Shown: positions 15,667 to 25,147, counted from the stretch's first letter. The stretch: 63,407 nt of DNA from Chloroflexota bacterium (GCA_016223085.1 JACRPS010000019.1:1-63407); one strand, 5' to 3'. Notes: a model not told the origin generated them from the letters alone. A program made the numbers and translations.

Positions 15667-16821
15667 CTACCCACCCAGCAGGCGTTGGTACAGCGCGATC
15701 AGCTTCTTTTCCTCATGCTCCCAGTTGAGTTCTTCGCGTGCCTTCTCCGCGTTGGTGCGGAAGCGTTTGTACTGCTCCGGCTGGAGGATCGTCCGAATCG
15801 CGGCGGCAATCGCGGCGGGGTCGGTCGGGTCGCAGGTCAGACCGAGGCCGTAGCGGTCTACCAGCGCCTTCACCTCCGGTATCGGGCTGGCGACGACCGG
15901 CAAACCGGCGGCGATGGCCTCAAACAGCTTGTTCGGCAGCGAGAAATGAAAACTGGTCGCCGCCGATGAGATCAGCACGGCGGCGACCTGTGCCTGTGCC
16001 AGCGTTGGCGCGACCGTCTTCACCGGCACGGTTGGCACTACCGCGACGCGGTCAGCAATCCCCAGTGATTGCGCCTGTTGCAGCAGGGAGTCCTTCAGAT
16101 AGCCGTCCCCCAGCAGCACCAGCCCGACCTCTGGCGGCAGATGTGCCAGCGCCGCCACCAGCTCCGGCAGATGCCGGCCATAGCTCATTCCGCCGGAATG
16201 AACCACCACTGACTTGCCATCCAGCGGAAATGTCGCAGCCGGCGGCTCGCTCCGGCGCAGATCAACGGTGTTCCATAGCACCAGCGGGCGCGGAATGTCG
16301 AGTTTTTGCGCCAGATGGTCGGCCAGCGAATCGTTCACGGTGATGACCGCCGCTGCCCGCCGCGCCAGCACCTTTTCCAGCGGGCGCAGCAGGCGCATCA
16401 GGTCATTCAGCCGGAACTGCCCGCCGATCTTCATGTCAAAAAACAGTTCGTGAGAATCATACACCACCGGGCGGCGGCGAATCCCCGCCAGCGCGATGGA
16501 CAGCAGGCCGGTGAAGTCGTGGCCGTGATAGACACGCGCGTTGATCTGCCGCAGCCGCCGCGCCACCAGCACCCAGGACGCCAGAATCCGCAGGCGCTTG
16601 CCGGTTTTGCCTGGCAGCCATCGCCGCAGCAGGCGCGGCGCGACGTAAACGACGGTATAGCCGTCCATAACTTCCGTTTCCGGCGGGATATCTCCGTCCA
16701 TAGCGACACCAACCACAACCACGTGCCAGCCCTGCGCCGCCAGCGCCGCCGCTTCCCGCTGCACGCGGCTGTCGTGGTCAACCCGGTTATGAACCACCAT
16801 GCAGATGTCTACCGGGGTCAC
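15667..16821 (-). CDS. GT4-family glycosyltransferase
   Basis: A 384-residue GT-B enzyme. The N-terminal domain (DICMVVHNRVDHDSRVQREA) holds the acceptor side, with YHGHDFTGL and VVYDSHELFFD typical of the family. The C-terminal domain carries LPNKLFEAIAAGLPVVASPIPEV (about 294-316), the E-x7-E-like donor-binding motif of GT4. It ends LIALYQRLLGG. The GTG start overlaps the TGA stop of the upstream paralogue (GTGA), so both are cotranscribed. Probably builds an envelope glycan; the sugar is unknown. Confidence 0.85.
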   Translation of the reverse strand: MTPVDICMVVHNRVDHDSRVQREAAALAAQGWHVVVVGVAMDGDIPPETEVMDGYTVVYVAPRLLRRWLPGKTGKRLRILASWVLVARRLRQINARVYHGHDFTGLLSIALAGIRRRPVVYDSHELFFDMKIGGQFRLNDLMRLLRPLEKVLARRAAAVITVNDSLADHLAQKLDIPRPLVLWNTVDLRRSEPPAATFPLDGKSVVVHSGGMSYGRHLPELVAALAHLPPEVGLVLLGDGYLKDSLLQQAQSLGIADRVAVVPTVPVKTVAPTLAQAQVAAVLISSAATSFHFSLPNKLFEAIAAGLPVVASPIPEVKALVDRYGLGLTCDPTDPAAIAAAIRTILQPEQYKRFRTNAEKAREELNWEHEEKKLIALYQRLLGG

Positions 16822-18092
16822 GGCTGCGTCCCGTTATCCGGTAGGGACACGGCACGCCGCGTCCCTACGGCACTTGTTCCCAGAATACGTTCATACAGCG
16901 CCACCAGTTTTTGCTCCTCGGCAACCCAGTTGAGCGCCTCGCGTGCTTTCTGCGCGTTGGCCCGGTAGCGGTCGTAGTGTTCCGGCTGCAGCACGGTTAA
17001 GACCGCCTCGGCAATCGAGGCCAGGTTGGTGGGGTCGCAGGTCACGCCCAGCTCGTACTGCTTTACCAGCGCCGTCACCGCCGGTATCGGGCTGGTCACG
17101 ATGGGCAGCCCGGCGGCGACCGCTTCAAAAAACTTGTTGGGCAGCGCGTAGTAGTTGTTGGTAATGTGGGGCGAGGTGAGCACGGCGGCCACGTCTGCCT
17201 GCCCCAGCGTGGACGCGATTGTGTTGGGGGGAACGGGCCGGATGATAAACAGGCGCTCCGCCACTCCCAGCGACTCGGCCTGCGCCACCAGTTGGCCGCG
17301 CAGCGGGCCATCGCCCATCAGCACCAGACCCACGTCTGGCGGCAGGTGCGCCAGCGACGCCACCAGTTCCGCCAGATGCCGGCCATCATCCAGATTGCCG
17401 GTATGCGCCAGCAGCCGCCGCCCGGCTGGGAAATCCGCCGCTGGCGGCTCAACCTGGCGCAAATCCACGGCGCTGCGGACCACCACCGGGCGCGGAATGC
17501 CGAACTTCGCCGCCAGGATGTCTGCGATCAGATCGTTAACGGTGACGACGGCGGCGGTTCGCCGCGCCAGCACTTTTTCGAGAGGCCGGAAGAAGCGGAT
17601 GAGATGTTTCAGGCTGTAGTTCACACCGCGCGGCCAGCGGTCGAAGAACAGTTCGCGCGCTTCGTAGACCACCGGGCGGCGTATGCCGGACAGCGCCATA
17701 ATCACCAGGCCGGGAAAATCGTTGATGTGGTAGACGCGCGCCTTTGCCTGTCGGAAAGCGCGGATGATGGCGGGAATCGCCAGCACCAGTCGCAGCAGCT
17801 TGCCCCACGACCCCGGCAGCGTTTTTCGCAGCGCCTGTGGCGTGATGCGTATCAGGGTAAAGCCGTTTATCACCTCGCGCGCTGGCAGGTCAAAGCCGCC
17901 GAGGACCATGGCGATGACCACCACCCGCCAGCCCTGCGCCGCCAGACTGGACGCTTCGCGGAGCGTGCGGCCATCATTGACCATGCCATGATGCAGGAAG
18001 ATGCAGACATCATAGCGGCTCTCAGCCGTCGCCTGCCTGTCCTTGTATGCTGAATGTCGTTCGGTTACAATCTCGCCCTGCAACTCTGACAT
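16818..18092 (-). CDS. GT4-family glycosyltransferase, paralogue with repeat-encoded C-terminus
   Basis: 424 residues, clearly paralogous to the downstream gene: VCIFLHHGMVNDGRTLREA, VVYEARELFFDRW, and LPNKFFEAVAAGLPIVTSPIPAV. Alignment with the paralogue shows that the natural end would be LVALYERILG; the remaining residues (VGTRRAVSL, 409-417, then a short tail) are encoded by palindromic element A and what follows it. The insertion removed the old stop and created the present overlap with the next gene. Divergent from the large membrane protein gene, with only 17 bp between the start codons. Confidence 0.85.
   Translation of the reverse strand: MSELQGEIVTERHSAYKDRQATAESRYDVCIFLHHGMVNDGRTLREASSLAAQGWRVVVIAMVLGGFDLPAREVINGFTLIRITPQALRKTLPGSWGKLLRLVLAIPAIIRAFRQAKARVYHINDFPGLVIMALSGIRRPVVYEARELFFDRWPRGVNYSLKHLIRFFRPLEKVLARRTAAVVTVNDLIADILAAKFGIPRPVVVRSAVDLRQVEPPAADFPAGRRLLAHTGNLDDGRHLAELVASLAHLPPDVGLVLMGDGPLRGQLVAQAESLGVAERLFIIRPVPPNTIASTLGQADVAAVLTSPHITNNYYALPNKFFEAVAAGLPIVTSPIPAVTALVKQYELGVTCDPTNLASIAEAVLTVLQPEHYDRYRANAQKAREALNWVAEEQKLVALYERILGTSAVGTRRAVSLPDNGTQP
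16841..16868. repeat. Palindromic element A inside a glycosyltransferase gene
   Basis: A 28-bp near-perfect palindrome (GTAGGGACACGG and mirror, two differences in the centre) sits at the 3' end of the GT4 gene and is translated on the minus strand as VGTRRAVSL, in the same frame as in metG. Confidence 0.9.
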
Positions 18093-18109
18093 ATGTTTTC
18101 TATTTCCCT

Positions 18110-21100
18110 ATGCGGTTTCAAACTCAACGTCTGGCTGGCCGTCGTCCTGAACTCGGCCTGATTATTGTATCGCTTCTGGTGGCGCTGCTCCATGCCGGGC
18201 CGCTGCACGGCAGCCGGTTGGCGCTGGTGCTGGTCGTGCTGGGGCAGCTTGTATTACCCGGCTGGCTGCTGGCGCGGGCGCTGGGGCGGGGCGCGCACCC
18301 GCACCCGATTGTGCGGCTGGCGTGGGTGCTGGCTGGCGGCCTGGGGCTGACGATCACGCTGGGCGGCCTCTGCCGCGTGCTGTGGATCACCGTTCTGGTC
18401 TACATCCTGCTGCTGCACGGCGTCATGCTGGCGCTGGCGCTGCTGCCCCCGCGCCCCCCCGCGCCCGAAGCGCCCTGGCGCCTCACCCGCCGCGCCGCGC
18501 CGCTGTACGCGCTGGTGGCGCTGGCCTGTGTCATCACGTTCGGCGTGGGCCTCAACGGGCGCTACCGCTTCTGGGGCTTTGAAGACCAGACCATTTTTAT
18601 CTCGCTGGCCGACTGGCTGGTAACGAACCCCAGCCAGTACCCGCGCGACGTGCCGCTGCGGTCGCGCCAGATCGGCCTGCTGAACGGTGACACCCGCATG
18701 GATACCGACGGCTGGACGTACAGCCATGCCGCCTGGTCGTGGAGCAGCGGTGTCAGCGCCAGTGACATCATCTGGTACGACCTCAACCCGCTGCTGGTCT
18801 GGATGGCGCCGCTGCTGGTCTTTGCGCTGGCCTACGAACTCACGCAGCGCGAGGCGGCAGCGGCGTGGAGCGCGGCGGCGCTTGTCCTGGCCGGGCTGCC
18901 GACGCTGGACAACATCGTCTATTACCCGGCCTATACCGCCTATGGCCGCTTTGCCGTCTTCCAGATCAATTCGCTGCGGCAGATGGCGATCACCATCATG
19001 CTGCCGCTGGCGTGGCTGGCGGCCTTTGCATATCTGCGGACGTGCCGCCGCCGTGATCTGGTGCTGGTGCTGCTGACCGGCACGGCGCTGGCGATGCTGC
19101 ATCCGGTTGTTATCATGCTGTTTCTGCTCAGCACCGGCGCGACGCTGGTCGTCCGCTGGCTGGCGCAGCCGGGCCGTGATCGCCTGCGGCGGCTGCTGCC
19201 GCTGGCGCTGGCGCTGGGGTTGCTGCTGGCGCTGCCGTTTTTACAGCGGCTCAACCGCGCCGGCCTCAGCGCCGCCGATAGTCTGGTGAACGAACGCGCG
19301 CTGCAGGCCGACACGCCCACCGTCAGCGGCTATTTCCAGGTGGTGCGCGGGCTGCCGCTGGTCGGCAATACCTTCGTGCGCGAACCGTCCGACTTCTTCT
19401 ACCATCCCCTCATTGCCCTGTCCATCGTGCTGGGGCTGGCGTTCATCCCGGTCTGGCGGCGCAGCCTGGCGGCGCAGTTTATCGTGCCGGTGACGCTGCT
19501 GGTGCTGCTGCTGTCGTTCACGCCGGGCCTGACCGCTTTCTACAACCGCTTCGCCTCGTCGGTAGGGCTGCTGCTGACCGTGTTTATCCTGCCGCTTCCG
19601 CTGATTCTCGGCCTGAGTCTGGACAATGCCCTGCGCTGGCTGGCCGAGCGCGCGCCCGCCGCGCGGAGCGCGTTGCAGCCTGTCGCGGCGGCAGTGGTTG
19701 GGGTAACGCTGCTGGTGCTCATTTTCGAGCCGTTCCCCCTGCCGGCCAGCGCCCGTGACCAGCTCGAAGCCTACAATCTGATGCAGGTTGAACGGCGGGT
19801 GCAGCCGTTCCAGGAGGCGCTGGTCGCCAGCCTGCGCCGGGTGCTGCCCGCCGACCGCGTCAGTGTGCTGGCTGTCCCTTACGAAGTCTCCAGCGTGGTG
19901 CTCGACAATGTATCCGGCACGCTCATCACCGGCGGGCGCGCCGCCAGCAACACCGCCCGCTTGGGCGATAACCGCTTCTTTGGCCGAAGCAGCCCGCCTG
20001 CGCCCTGGCTGGACGCGGCGGACCTGGCCTTCCTGCACCAGTTCGACGTGACGCACGTTGTGGTCACTGCCGACAGCCCGCGCCTGCCGCAGCTTGTGAT
20101 GCAGCCGGAACGCTTCACGCTGCTGGACACGCCTGCCGGTTATTTCGTGTTTGCCGTCACGCCGGACATCACGCCGGATGCGATTGACGCCCTGTATGAG
20201 CGTATGAATACGCTCTACGGCCAGAACCCACCTTCCCGGCAGGATGGCTTCATGCCGGCGTTTCCCGGCGCTGCGGCGGCGTGGCAGCCGGTCTTTGCCG
20301 AATGGCAGGCGCTGGCGGAGCAGCAGCCGGAAGATCATCGTATCCGGCTGGGGCTGGCGTTCAGCGCGCTGCTGGCGGGGGAGGTTGATACGGCGGTGAC
20401 AGCGTTGGATTCGCTGCGCCTGCTCTATCCCAACACGCCGGTGCTGGTGGATGCAATGGCCTATGCGCTGGCCGGTCGCGGCGACGCAACTGCCGCCCTG
20501 CCCATTCTGCTGGATACACTTGACAATGACAATCCTGCTTCCCGCGTGCTGGCGGCGCGGACGCTGCTCACGCCGGATTTTGCCTATCTGCTGAACAACG
20601 AACAGGTCAATCAGGTGCTGGTCGTGACCGAAACCGACCGGCTGGCGTGGCAGCACCTGGCCGTGTTTGACCAGCCGGACGCACACCGCCGCCGCGCCGC
20701 GCTGCTGATGATCGCTGGCCACTGGGCGACCGCCGAAAAATGGCTGGCGGAACTGCCGCCGGTGCGGCTGGGCGCGGCGGACGTGCTGGCGCAGGCGGCG
20801 CTGGCGCTGGCGCAGGGTGACATGCCCCGCGCGCTGGCTACGCTGCACCCGGCGACCGACGACGGCTGGCTGTACCCCCGCGTGAAACTGCACCCCGACC
20901 GTTGGGAGGACAACGTCGCGGCGCAGACCTATTACCTGCTGTCCGGCGATCTGGCGCTACGGGAAGGCCGCGCCAACGACGCCCAGGCCGCTTACCAGCG
21001 CGCGCTGGATGCCGGTTCAGCGGTCGCCGGGCGGGTGTTCCTGGCGCGGGCGCTGGAACAGGCCGGGCAGTCCGACCGCGCCGCCGCGCTGCTGGCCGAC

Positions 21101-21913
21101 GCCGAAGCCGCCTGGCGCGCAACCCATGACACGCCGCTGCCGGAACTGGCCTCGCTGCTGGCTGTCGCCGAGGGGCGCAGCCTGTACGCCTTGCAGCCGC
21201 AGGTCGAGCGCGCCGACGAACACCATTTAACCATAACCGCGCTGTACAGCGGCATCCTGCCGCGCAACACCTACCCGATTCAGACCGCGCGCGTGGCCGT
21301 CATCAGCCCCGACGCCGCCACGCAGTACGCCTCGGCAGAAGCGCCCGCCGTGTTCGTGGACGGCGCGCTGGTACGCCTGCCGGTTATGGTCGAACTGCCG
21401 CCGGACATCCCGCCGCTGACGCCGGCGCTGGTTTACCTTCAGCCGCGCCACAGCAACGCCATCACCGCCAGCTATGCCGGCGTACCCATCACGCTTAACC
21501 GACCGGACTCGGTGGAGATACCGCCGGGTGCGATCACAGTTGACCGCCGCTTTGGCGACGCGATCACCTTGCAGGCGTACACGCTGGACGATCGCCCCGA
21601 CCGCCTCACCCTGACGCTGTACTGGCAGACGGACGCGCCGCTGCCGGAGGATTACCAGGTGTTTGTTCACCTCGTTAACGCCGCCGGCGACATCGTGGCC
21701 CAGCGCGACACTGCGCCGGTGGATGGCCGCTATCCCACCTCGCAGTGGCGCGCCGGCGTAACGATTGCCGATACCCATACGCTGACGTTCGACGCGCTAC
21801 CCGGCGGCTACAGCGTGCGTGTCGGCCTGTACCGCCTGGGTGACTTCACGCGCCTGCCAATTACCCCCGCCGACGACCGCGTGCGGGATAACGCCCTGCT
21901 GCTGGAAAGATAA
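18110..21913 (+). CDS. Large membrane protein with GT-C-like N-terminus, TPR region and beta-rich C-terminus
   Basis: 1267 residues. The first 550 or so contain a dozen or more hydrophobic helices with large outside loops (FEDQTIFISLADWL, YYPAYTAYGRFAVFQINSLRQ), as in GT-C/PMT-like transferases. A soluble part with possible TPR-like repeats follows (about 730-1010). The last 130 residues (TLYWQTDAPLPEDYQVFVHL ... GGYSVRVGLYRLGDF) form a beta-sandwich-like module that often ends membrane glycosyltransferases of this bacterial group. The ATG at 18110 lacks a Shine-Dalgarno; an earlier start at 18047 would overlap the divergent gene. Next to two GT4 genes, so an envelope-glycan role is likely. 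Confidence 0.65.
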   Translation: MRFQTQRLAGRRPELGLIIVSLLVALLHAGPLHGSRLALVLVVLGQLVLPGWLLARALGRGAHPHPIVRLAWVLAGGLGLTITLGGLCRVLWITVLVYILLLHGVMLALALLPPRPPAPEAPWRLTRRAAPLYALVALACVITFGVGLNGRYRFWGFEDQTIFISLADWLVTNPSQYPRDVPLRSRQIGLLNGDTRMDTDGWTYSHAAWSWSSGVSASDIIWYDLNPLLVWMAPLLVFALAYELTQREAAAAWSAAALVLAGLPTLDNIVYYPAYTAYGRFAVFQINSLRQMAITIMLPLAWLAAFAYLRTCRRRDLVLVLLTGTALAMLHPVVIMLFLLSTGATLVVRWLAQPGRDRLRRLLPLALALGLLLALPFLQRLNRAGLSAADSLVNERALQADTPTVSGYFQVVRGLPLVGNTFVREPSDFFYHPLIALSIVLGLAFIPVWRRSLAAQFIVPVTLLVLLLSFTPGLTAFYNRFASSVGLLLTVFILPLPLILGLSLDNALRWLAERAPAARSALQPVAAAVVGVTLLVLIFEPFPLPASARDQLEAYNLMQVERRVQPFQEALVASLRRVLPADRVSVLAVPYEVSSVVLDNVSGTLITGGRAASNTARLGDNRFFGRSSPPAPWLDAADLAFLHQFDVTHVVVTADSPRLPQLVMQPERFTLLDTPAGYFVFAVTPDITPDAIDALYERMNTLYGQNPPSRQDGFMPAFPGAAAAWQPVFAEWQALAEQQPEDHRIRLGLAFSALLAGEVDTAVTALDSLRLLYPNTPVLVDAMAYALAGRGDATAALPILLDTLDNDNPASRVLAARTLLTPDFAYLLNNEQVNQVLVVTETDRLAWQHLAVFDQPDAHRRRAALLMIAGHWATAEKWLAELPPVRLGAADVLAQAALALAQGDMPRALATLHPATDDGWLYPRVKLHPDRWEDNVAAQTYYLLSGDLALREGRANDAQAAYQRALDAGSAVAGRVFLARALEQAGQSDRAAALLADAEAAWRATHDTPLPELASLLAVAEGRSLYALQPQVERADEHHLTITALYSGILPRNTYPIQTARVAVISPDAATQYASAEAPAVFVDGALVRLPVMVELPPDIPPLTPALVYLQPRHSNAITASYAGVPITLNRPDSVEIPPGAITVDRRFGDAITLQAYTLDDRPDRLTLTLYWQTDAPLPEDYQVFVHLVNAAGDIVAQRDTAPVDGRYPTSQWRAGVTIADTHTLTFDALPGGYSVRVGLYRLGDFTRLPITPADDRVRDNALLLER

Positions 21914-21928
21914 AAGCATCCTGTGTGG

Positions 21929-21985
21929 CAGAAGTTACCAGTTCCCAATTGTCAGTTTCCAGTTTTTTCTGGCAACGGGTAACTT
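21929..21985. repeat. Imperfect inverted repeat after the membrane-protein gene
   Basis: AAGTTACC at the left and GGTAACTT at the right enclose CAGTTCCC...TTTCCAG-type partial repeats. Possible terminator region or degenerate palindrome. Confidence 0.4.
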
Positions 21986-22052
21986 CTCTATGTCTTTGTG
22001 TCTCTGTGTTATGCTATTTAAGAATAACAGGTTGCTATCAGGAGGGAACAGT

Positions 22053-22346
22053 ATGTATGGCACAATAGCGCGGATGCGGGCCAAACCGGGGATGGAACAG
22101 CAGTTAATAACAGTCGCCAGCGAAACCGAATCCGTGCCCGTACCCGGCGTAATCGCCGTGTACGTCTACCAGATGGACAGTGACCCGCGCGAATTTATGC
22201 TGGCGGTGATTTTTGAGAGCAAAGAAGCCTATTTTGCCAACGCCGAAAGTCCCGACCAGCACCAGCGGTTCTTACAGCTCATGACCTGCCTGGAAGCCGA
22301 ACCGGAGTGGCACGACGGCCACATCGTCTTCGCCGGGCCGAGCTAG
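22053..22346 (+). CDS. Antibiotic-biosynthesis-monooxygenase (ABM) domain protein
   Basis: 97 residues forming one ferredoxin-like ABM domain: MYGTIARMRAKPGMEQQLI, VYQMDSDPREFMLAVIFESKEAYFANA, and HDGHIVF at the end. Members degrade haem, oxidise quinones or simply bind small ligands. GGAGGGAACAGT precedes the ATG; the longer open frame upstream overlaps a repeat and is not credible. No partner gene is evident. Confidence 0.75.
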   Translation: MYGTIARMRAKPGMEQQLITVASETESVPVPGVIAVYVYQMDSDPREFMLAVIFESKEAYFANAESPDQHQRFLQLMTCLEAEPEWHDGHIVFAGPS

Positions 22347-22430
22347 ACCAACTTAAGCCAGCTTAAGGCGAACCGAGCCACTCGGCTTATACTAAGAGTC
22401 AGCGTGGGATACGGAGAAGGGCTGGCTCAC

Positions 22431-23348
22431 ATGGTTACACCGGTGCAAACCAACGGTTCAGAAACGGCAGCGCGGGATGCTTTATCGGTGCCGGGTGTGC
22501 GGCCAACGCCGCGCCAGGCGTGGGAAACGATGTTACGCTTCAGCGGCCCAACCCCCGCCGAGCAGGCCGCCATGCGCCAGACGGTGGATGTGCTGTTCCA
22601 GCGGGGGTACGAGCTGGTGGTCAACACCTACGAGCATCTCCAGCGCACGCCGGAAACGGCGGAGGTGCTCGGCTGGCAGACCGGCGCGGAGTCGGCGCAT
22701 CTGGCGGAACGGCGGCGCTTTTTCACCATCTGGCTGGCGCGCACCATCAGCCTCGATCTGGGTGCGGACTTCGCCCAGTATTTGTTCCGCGCCGGCCAGA
22801 TTCACGGCGGGCACGGGCCGCGCCATATCGAAACGCCGGCGATGTGGGTGACCGGCAGCATCGGGCTGGTGCTGGGCGCGTTTGCCGGGTTTATCCAGTC
22901 CGCCCACGACGATGTGCGGGTGGTCGCGCCGGCGCTGTCCGGCTGGAATAAATACCTGCTGGCGCAGCTAAACCAGATGCATCTGGGCTATGCCACCGCC
23001 GCCGACCTCGACCGGGGCAGCCACCCGATTGTGATTCGCGCCTACGCGATGGTGCGCCACGAGTGGGGCCAGCCGGGGCTGACGGCGCGGTTCTCGCCGG
23101 GCGATCAGGTGGTGGATGTGCTGCGCAAGCTGCTGGATTATGCGCCGCGCCTGCGGGAGATCATGTTTGACGTGGGCTGGGAGAGCGAGGACAGCGACCG
23201 CGATCTGTGGCTGCGGGTGAAGCCGGTCTACCTGCTGCGTCCCGGCTGGCGCGTGCAGCTCAACGGCAAAAACCTGACGTTTCACGGCGGTTTCCGGCAG
23301 CCCTTGCGCGAAGGCGACACGCTCGACCTGTTCTCCCCCGGACGGTAA
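22431..23348 (+). CDS. Protoglobin-domain protein fused to a MoaD/ThiS-like beta-grasp domain
   Basis: 305 residues. Positions about 30-190 match the protoglobin/globin-coupled-sensor fold; the proximal haem ligand would be His125 in RAGQIHGGHGPRHIETPAMWVTGS, aligned with the IGxxH...GL.P.WY pattern of sensor globins. A second part (about 210-305) looks like a beta-grasp MoaD-like domain: LTARFSPGDQVVDVLRKLL, PRLREIM, VQLNGKNLTF, and LREGDTLDLFSPGR, where MoaD usually ends LFPPxxGG. The terminal Gly-Gly is missing, so sulphur-carrier activity is not expected. GGAGAAGGG precedes the ATG. No methyl-accepting or cyclase output domain is present. Confidence 0.65.
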   Translation: MVTPVQTNGSETAARDALSVPGVRPTPRQAWETMLRFSGPTPAEQAAMRQTVDVLFQRGYELVVNTYEHLQRTPETAEVLGWQTGAESAHLAERRRFFTIWLARTISLDLGADFAQYLFRAGQIHGGHGPRHIETPAMWVTGSIGLVLGAFAGFIQSAHDDVRVVAPALSGWNKYLLAQLNQMHLGYATAADLDRGSHPIVIRAYAMVRHEWGQPGLTARFSPGDQVVDVLRKLLDYAPRLREIMFDVGWESEDSDRDLWLRVKPVYLLRPGWRVQLNGKNLTFHGGFRQPLREGDTLDLFSPGR

Positions 23349-23354
23349 AAACAG

Positions 23355-23427
23355 AACACACAGGCTCAGAGGTTCCGAGTCACAGAGGATTCTTCTCTGT
23401 GGCTCTGTGTCTCCGAGTCTCTGTGTT
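23355..23427. terminator. Long imperfect hairpin between convergent genes
   Basis: AACACA...GAGTCACAGAG pairs with CTCTGTGGCTC...TGTGTT across a short loop, between the globin gene and the MocR gene. Probably a bidirectional terminator. Its CTCTGTG/CTGTGTT motif recurs near 21995-22012. Confidence 0.45.
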
Positions 23428-23437
23428 GATTTTTGTT

Positions 23438-24940
23438 TTACAGCAGTGGCGATTTTTCGATGTCGGCGTAGTCGCACGCCAGTTCGCGCCAGGCGCGCCC
23501 CAGCCGCTTGAACCCTTCTTCGATGTCCGCTGGTTTGTTCACGCCGTAGTTGATGCGGATGCGGTGGCCGCCGCAGCTATTGGTGTAAAACACGCTGCCG
23601 ATGGCATAGGCCACGCCGGCCTGCACGGCGGACACGTACAGTTCGGCAGCGGACGGGCCGGTTTTGGGAAGCTGCACCCACAGGTACAGCCCGCCCTGCG
23701 GCACGTTCCACTTTGACCCCGGCGGCAGATGCCGCGCGGCGGATGACAGCGCCACGTCGCGGCGGCGGAGCAGTTCGCGGTTGTTACGCTCCAGCTGCTG
23801 CGCCATCACACCGCGTTCCAGCATCAGGTGCATGGCGCGCTGGTTCAGCCCCGACGTGGCAATATCGGCGGCCTGCTTCACCCGCACCAGTCGTTCGTAG
23901 TGCGGCCCGTCGGTAATCAGGTAGCCGATGCGGATGCCCGGCAGCATCATCTTGGTGAAGCCGCTGGCGTGGATGACCATACCGTTGTCATCCAGCGCCT
24001 TCAGCGGCGGCAGCGATTCACCCTCGAAGCGCAGTTCATGGTACACCGCGTCTTCGAGGATGGGGATTTTGTACTCGTTAGCCAGGTTCAGCAGTTGGCG
24101 GCGGCGGTGCAGCGGCATGACCGTGCCGGTCGGGTTCTGAAAGGTCGGCATGACGTAAATCAGCTTGGGGTGGTGGTCGAGGATGAAGTTTTCCAGCATA
24201 TCCAGCCGGATGCCGTCTTCATCCAGGCTGATGCCATGAAGCTGCACCCGCCGCGTGCGGGCGATGTCAATCATGCCCAGATAGGTCGGGTTCTCCGTCA
24301 CCAGAATGTCGTTTTCCGACAGCAGCGCCTGCACCACCAGATCAAGCGCCTGCTGCGTGCCGCCGGTAATCAGCACCTGGTCGGCATTACAGCGTATCCC
24401 CAGCGCGCTGACATAATCGCGCACCGCCGCCCGCAGCGGCGCGTAGCCTTCCGCCACTTCGTAGCCGAGCGCGCGCGCGCCGTCGCGGTCGAGTACGGTG
24501 GTGATCGCGTCACGCAGGTGGCGTACCGGGAAAAAGTCAGTTGGCGGCGACCCCTGGCTGAAACTGATGACCCCCGGCTTGCGCGCCATCCGCATCATCT
24601 CGCGAATCGAGCGGTCAGGGGTGGTCGGCGTTTCCGGCGCGCTGGCATGATTATTGCCGTTGGAGGCGCCGTTGCCGTTATGGTTATCACCGGCGATGAA
24701 CGTGCCACGTCCGGCGTGGGCGCTCAGGAAGCCCTGCGCCCGCAGTTCGGCGTAAGCGTTCACTACGCTGATGCGGCTGATGTTCAACTGTTTGGCGAGA
24801 TCGCGGCTGGCGGGCAGGCGCGTCCCTGGCAGCAGTTCGCCGCTTTCAATCTGCGCCCGGATGTAGCGGATAAGCTGGCGGTAGATCGGTTCTTCGCCCT
24901 CTCGATCCAGCGAAATGGCGAGTTTGGATGGGTTGAACAT
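23438..24940 (-). CDS. MocR-type regulator (GntR HTH plus aminotransferase domain)
   Basis: 500 residues. Residues 1-80 are a GntR winged helix (PIYRQLIRYIRAQIESGELL, LPASRDLAKQLNISRISVVNAY). An Asn/Gly/His-rich linker of about 30 residues follows, then a fold-type-I aminotransferase domain with PLP-lysine Lys330 in HASGFTKMMLPGIRIGYL and the usual PTFQNPTG. MocR proteins either regulate genes of vitamin B6, GABA or amino-acid metabolism or act as 2-aminoadipate-type aminotransferases. The upstream region holds a promoter with an inverted repeat, which suggests autoregulation. Confidence 0.85.
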   Translation of the reverse strand: MFNPSKLAISLDREGEEPIYRQLIRYIRAQIESGELLPGTRLPASRDLAKQLNISRISVVNAYAELRAQGFLSAHAGRGTFIAGDNHNGNGASNGNNHASAPETPTTPDRSIREMMRMARKPGVISFSQGSPPTDFFPVRHLRDAITTVLDRDGARALGYEVAEGYAPLRAAVRDYVSALGIRCNADQVLITGGTQQALDLVVQALLSENDILVTENPTYLGMIDIARTRRVQLHGISLDEDGIRLDMLENFILDHHPKLIYVMPTFQNPTGTVMPLHRRRQLLNLANEYKIPILEDAVYHELRFEGESLPPLKALDDNGMVIHASGFTKMMLPGIRIGYLITDGPHYERLVRVKQAADIATSGLNQRAMHLMLERGVMAQQLERNNRELLRRRDVALSSAARHLPPGSKWNVPQGGLYLWVQLPKTGPSAAELYVSAVQAGVAYAIGSVFYTNSCGGHRIRINYGVNKPADIEEGFKRLGRAWRELACDYADIEKSPLL

Positions 24941-25015
24941 AGGCGCAATCCGTCAGGCTATCGTGGACTGGGATGGCATCAGGCGCTGTTTTTTACTGTA
25001 TCATGTCGCCTGTTC

Positions 25016-25045
25016 ACCAATGATACCATTATAGTCCAAATTGGT
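25016..25045 (-). promoter_or_regulatory. Promoter/operator region of the MocR gene
   Basis: Read on the minus strand, ACCAAT and ATTGGT form inverted 6-bp arms around a perfect TATAAT (25028-25033). The position, 90 bp before the MocR start, fits an autoregulated promoter. Confidence 0.45.
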
Positions 25046-25119
25046 CTGTGCTGCTACCGGTGTTCCGTTTGCTGGCGCGGCTTAACTTTCGCATTCCGCG
25101 CTCTTGCCGTATGATTGAT

Positions 25120-25147
25120 GTAGGGACGAGCCATGTTCCGTCCCTGC
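25120..25147. repeat. Palindrome of element A type, diverged
   Basis: GTAGGGACGAGCC...CCGTCCCTGC lies 35 bp upstream of the HEAT-repeat protein start. Confidence 0.55.

Noticed and set aside
23349-23437. Element A relative
   Set aside because: The hairpin between the globin and MocR genes has different sequence and length (CTCTGTG motifs), so it is treated as a separate terminator-like repeat.
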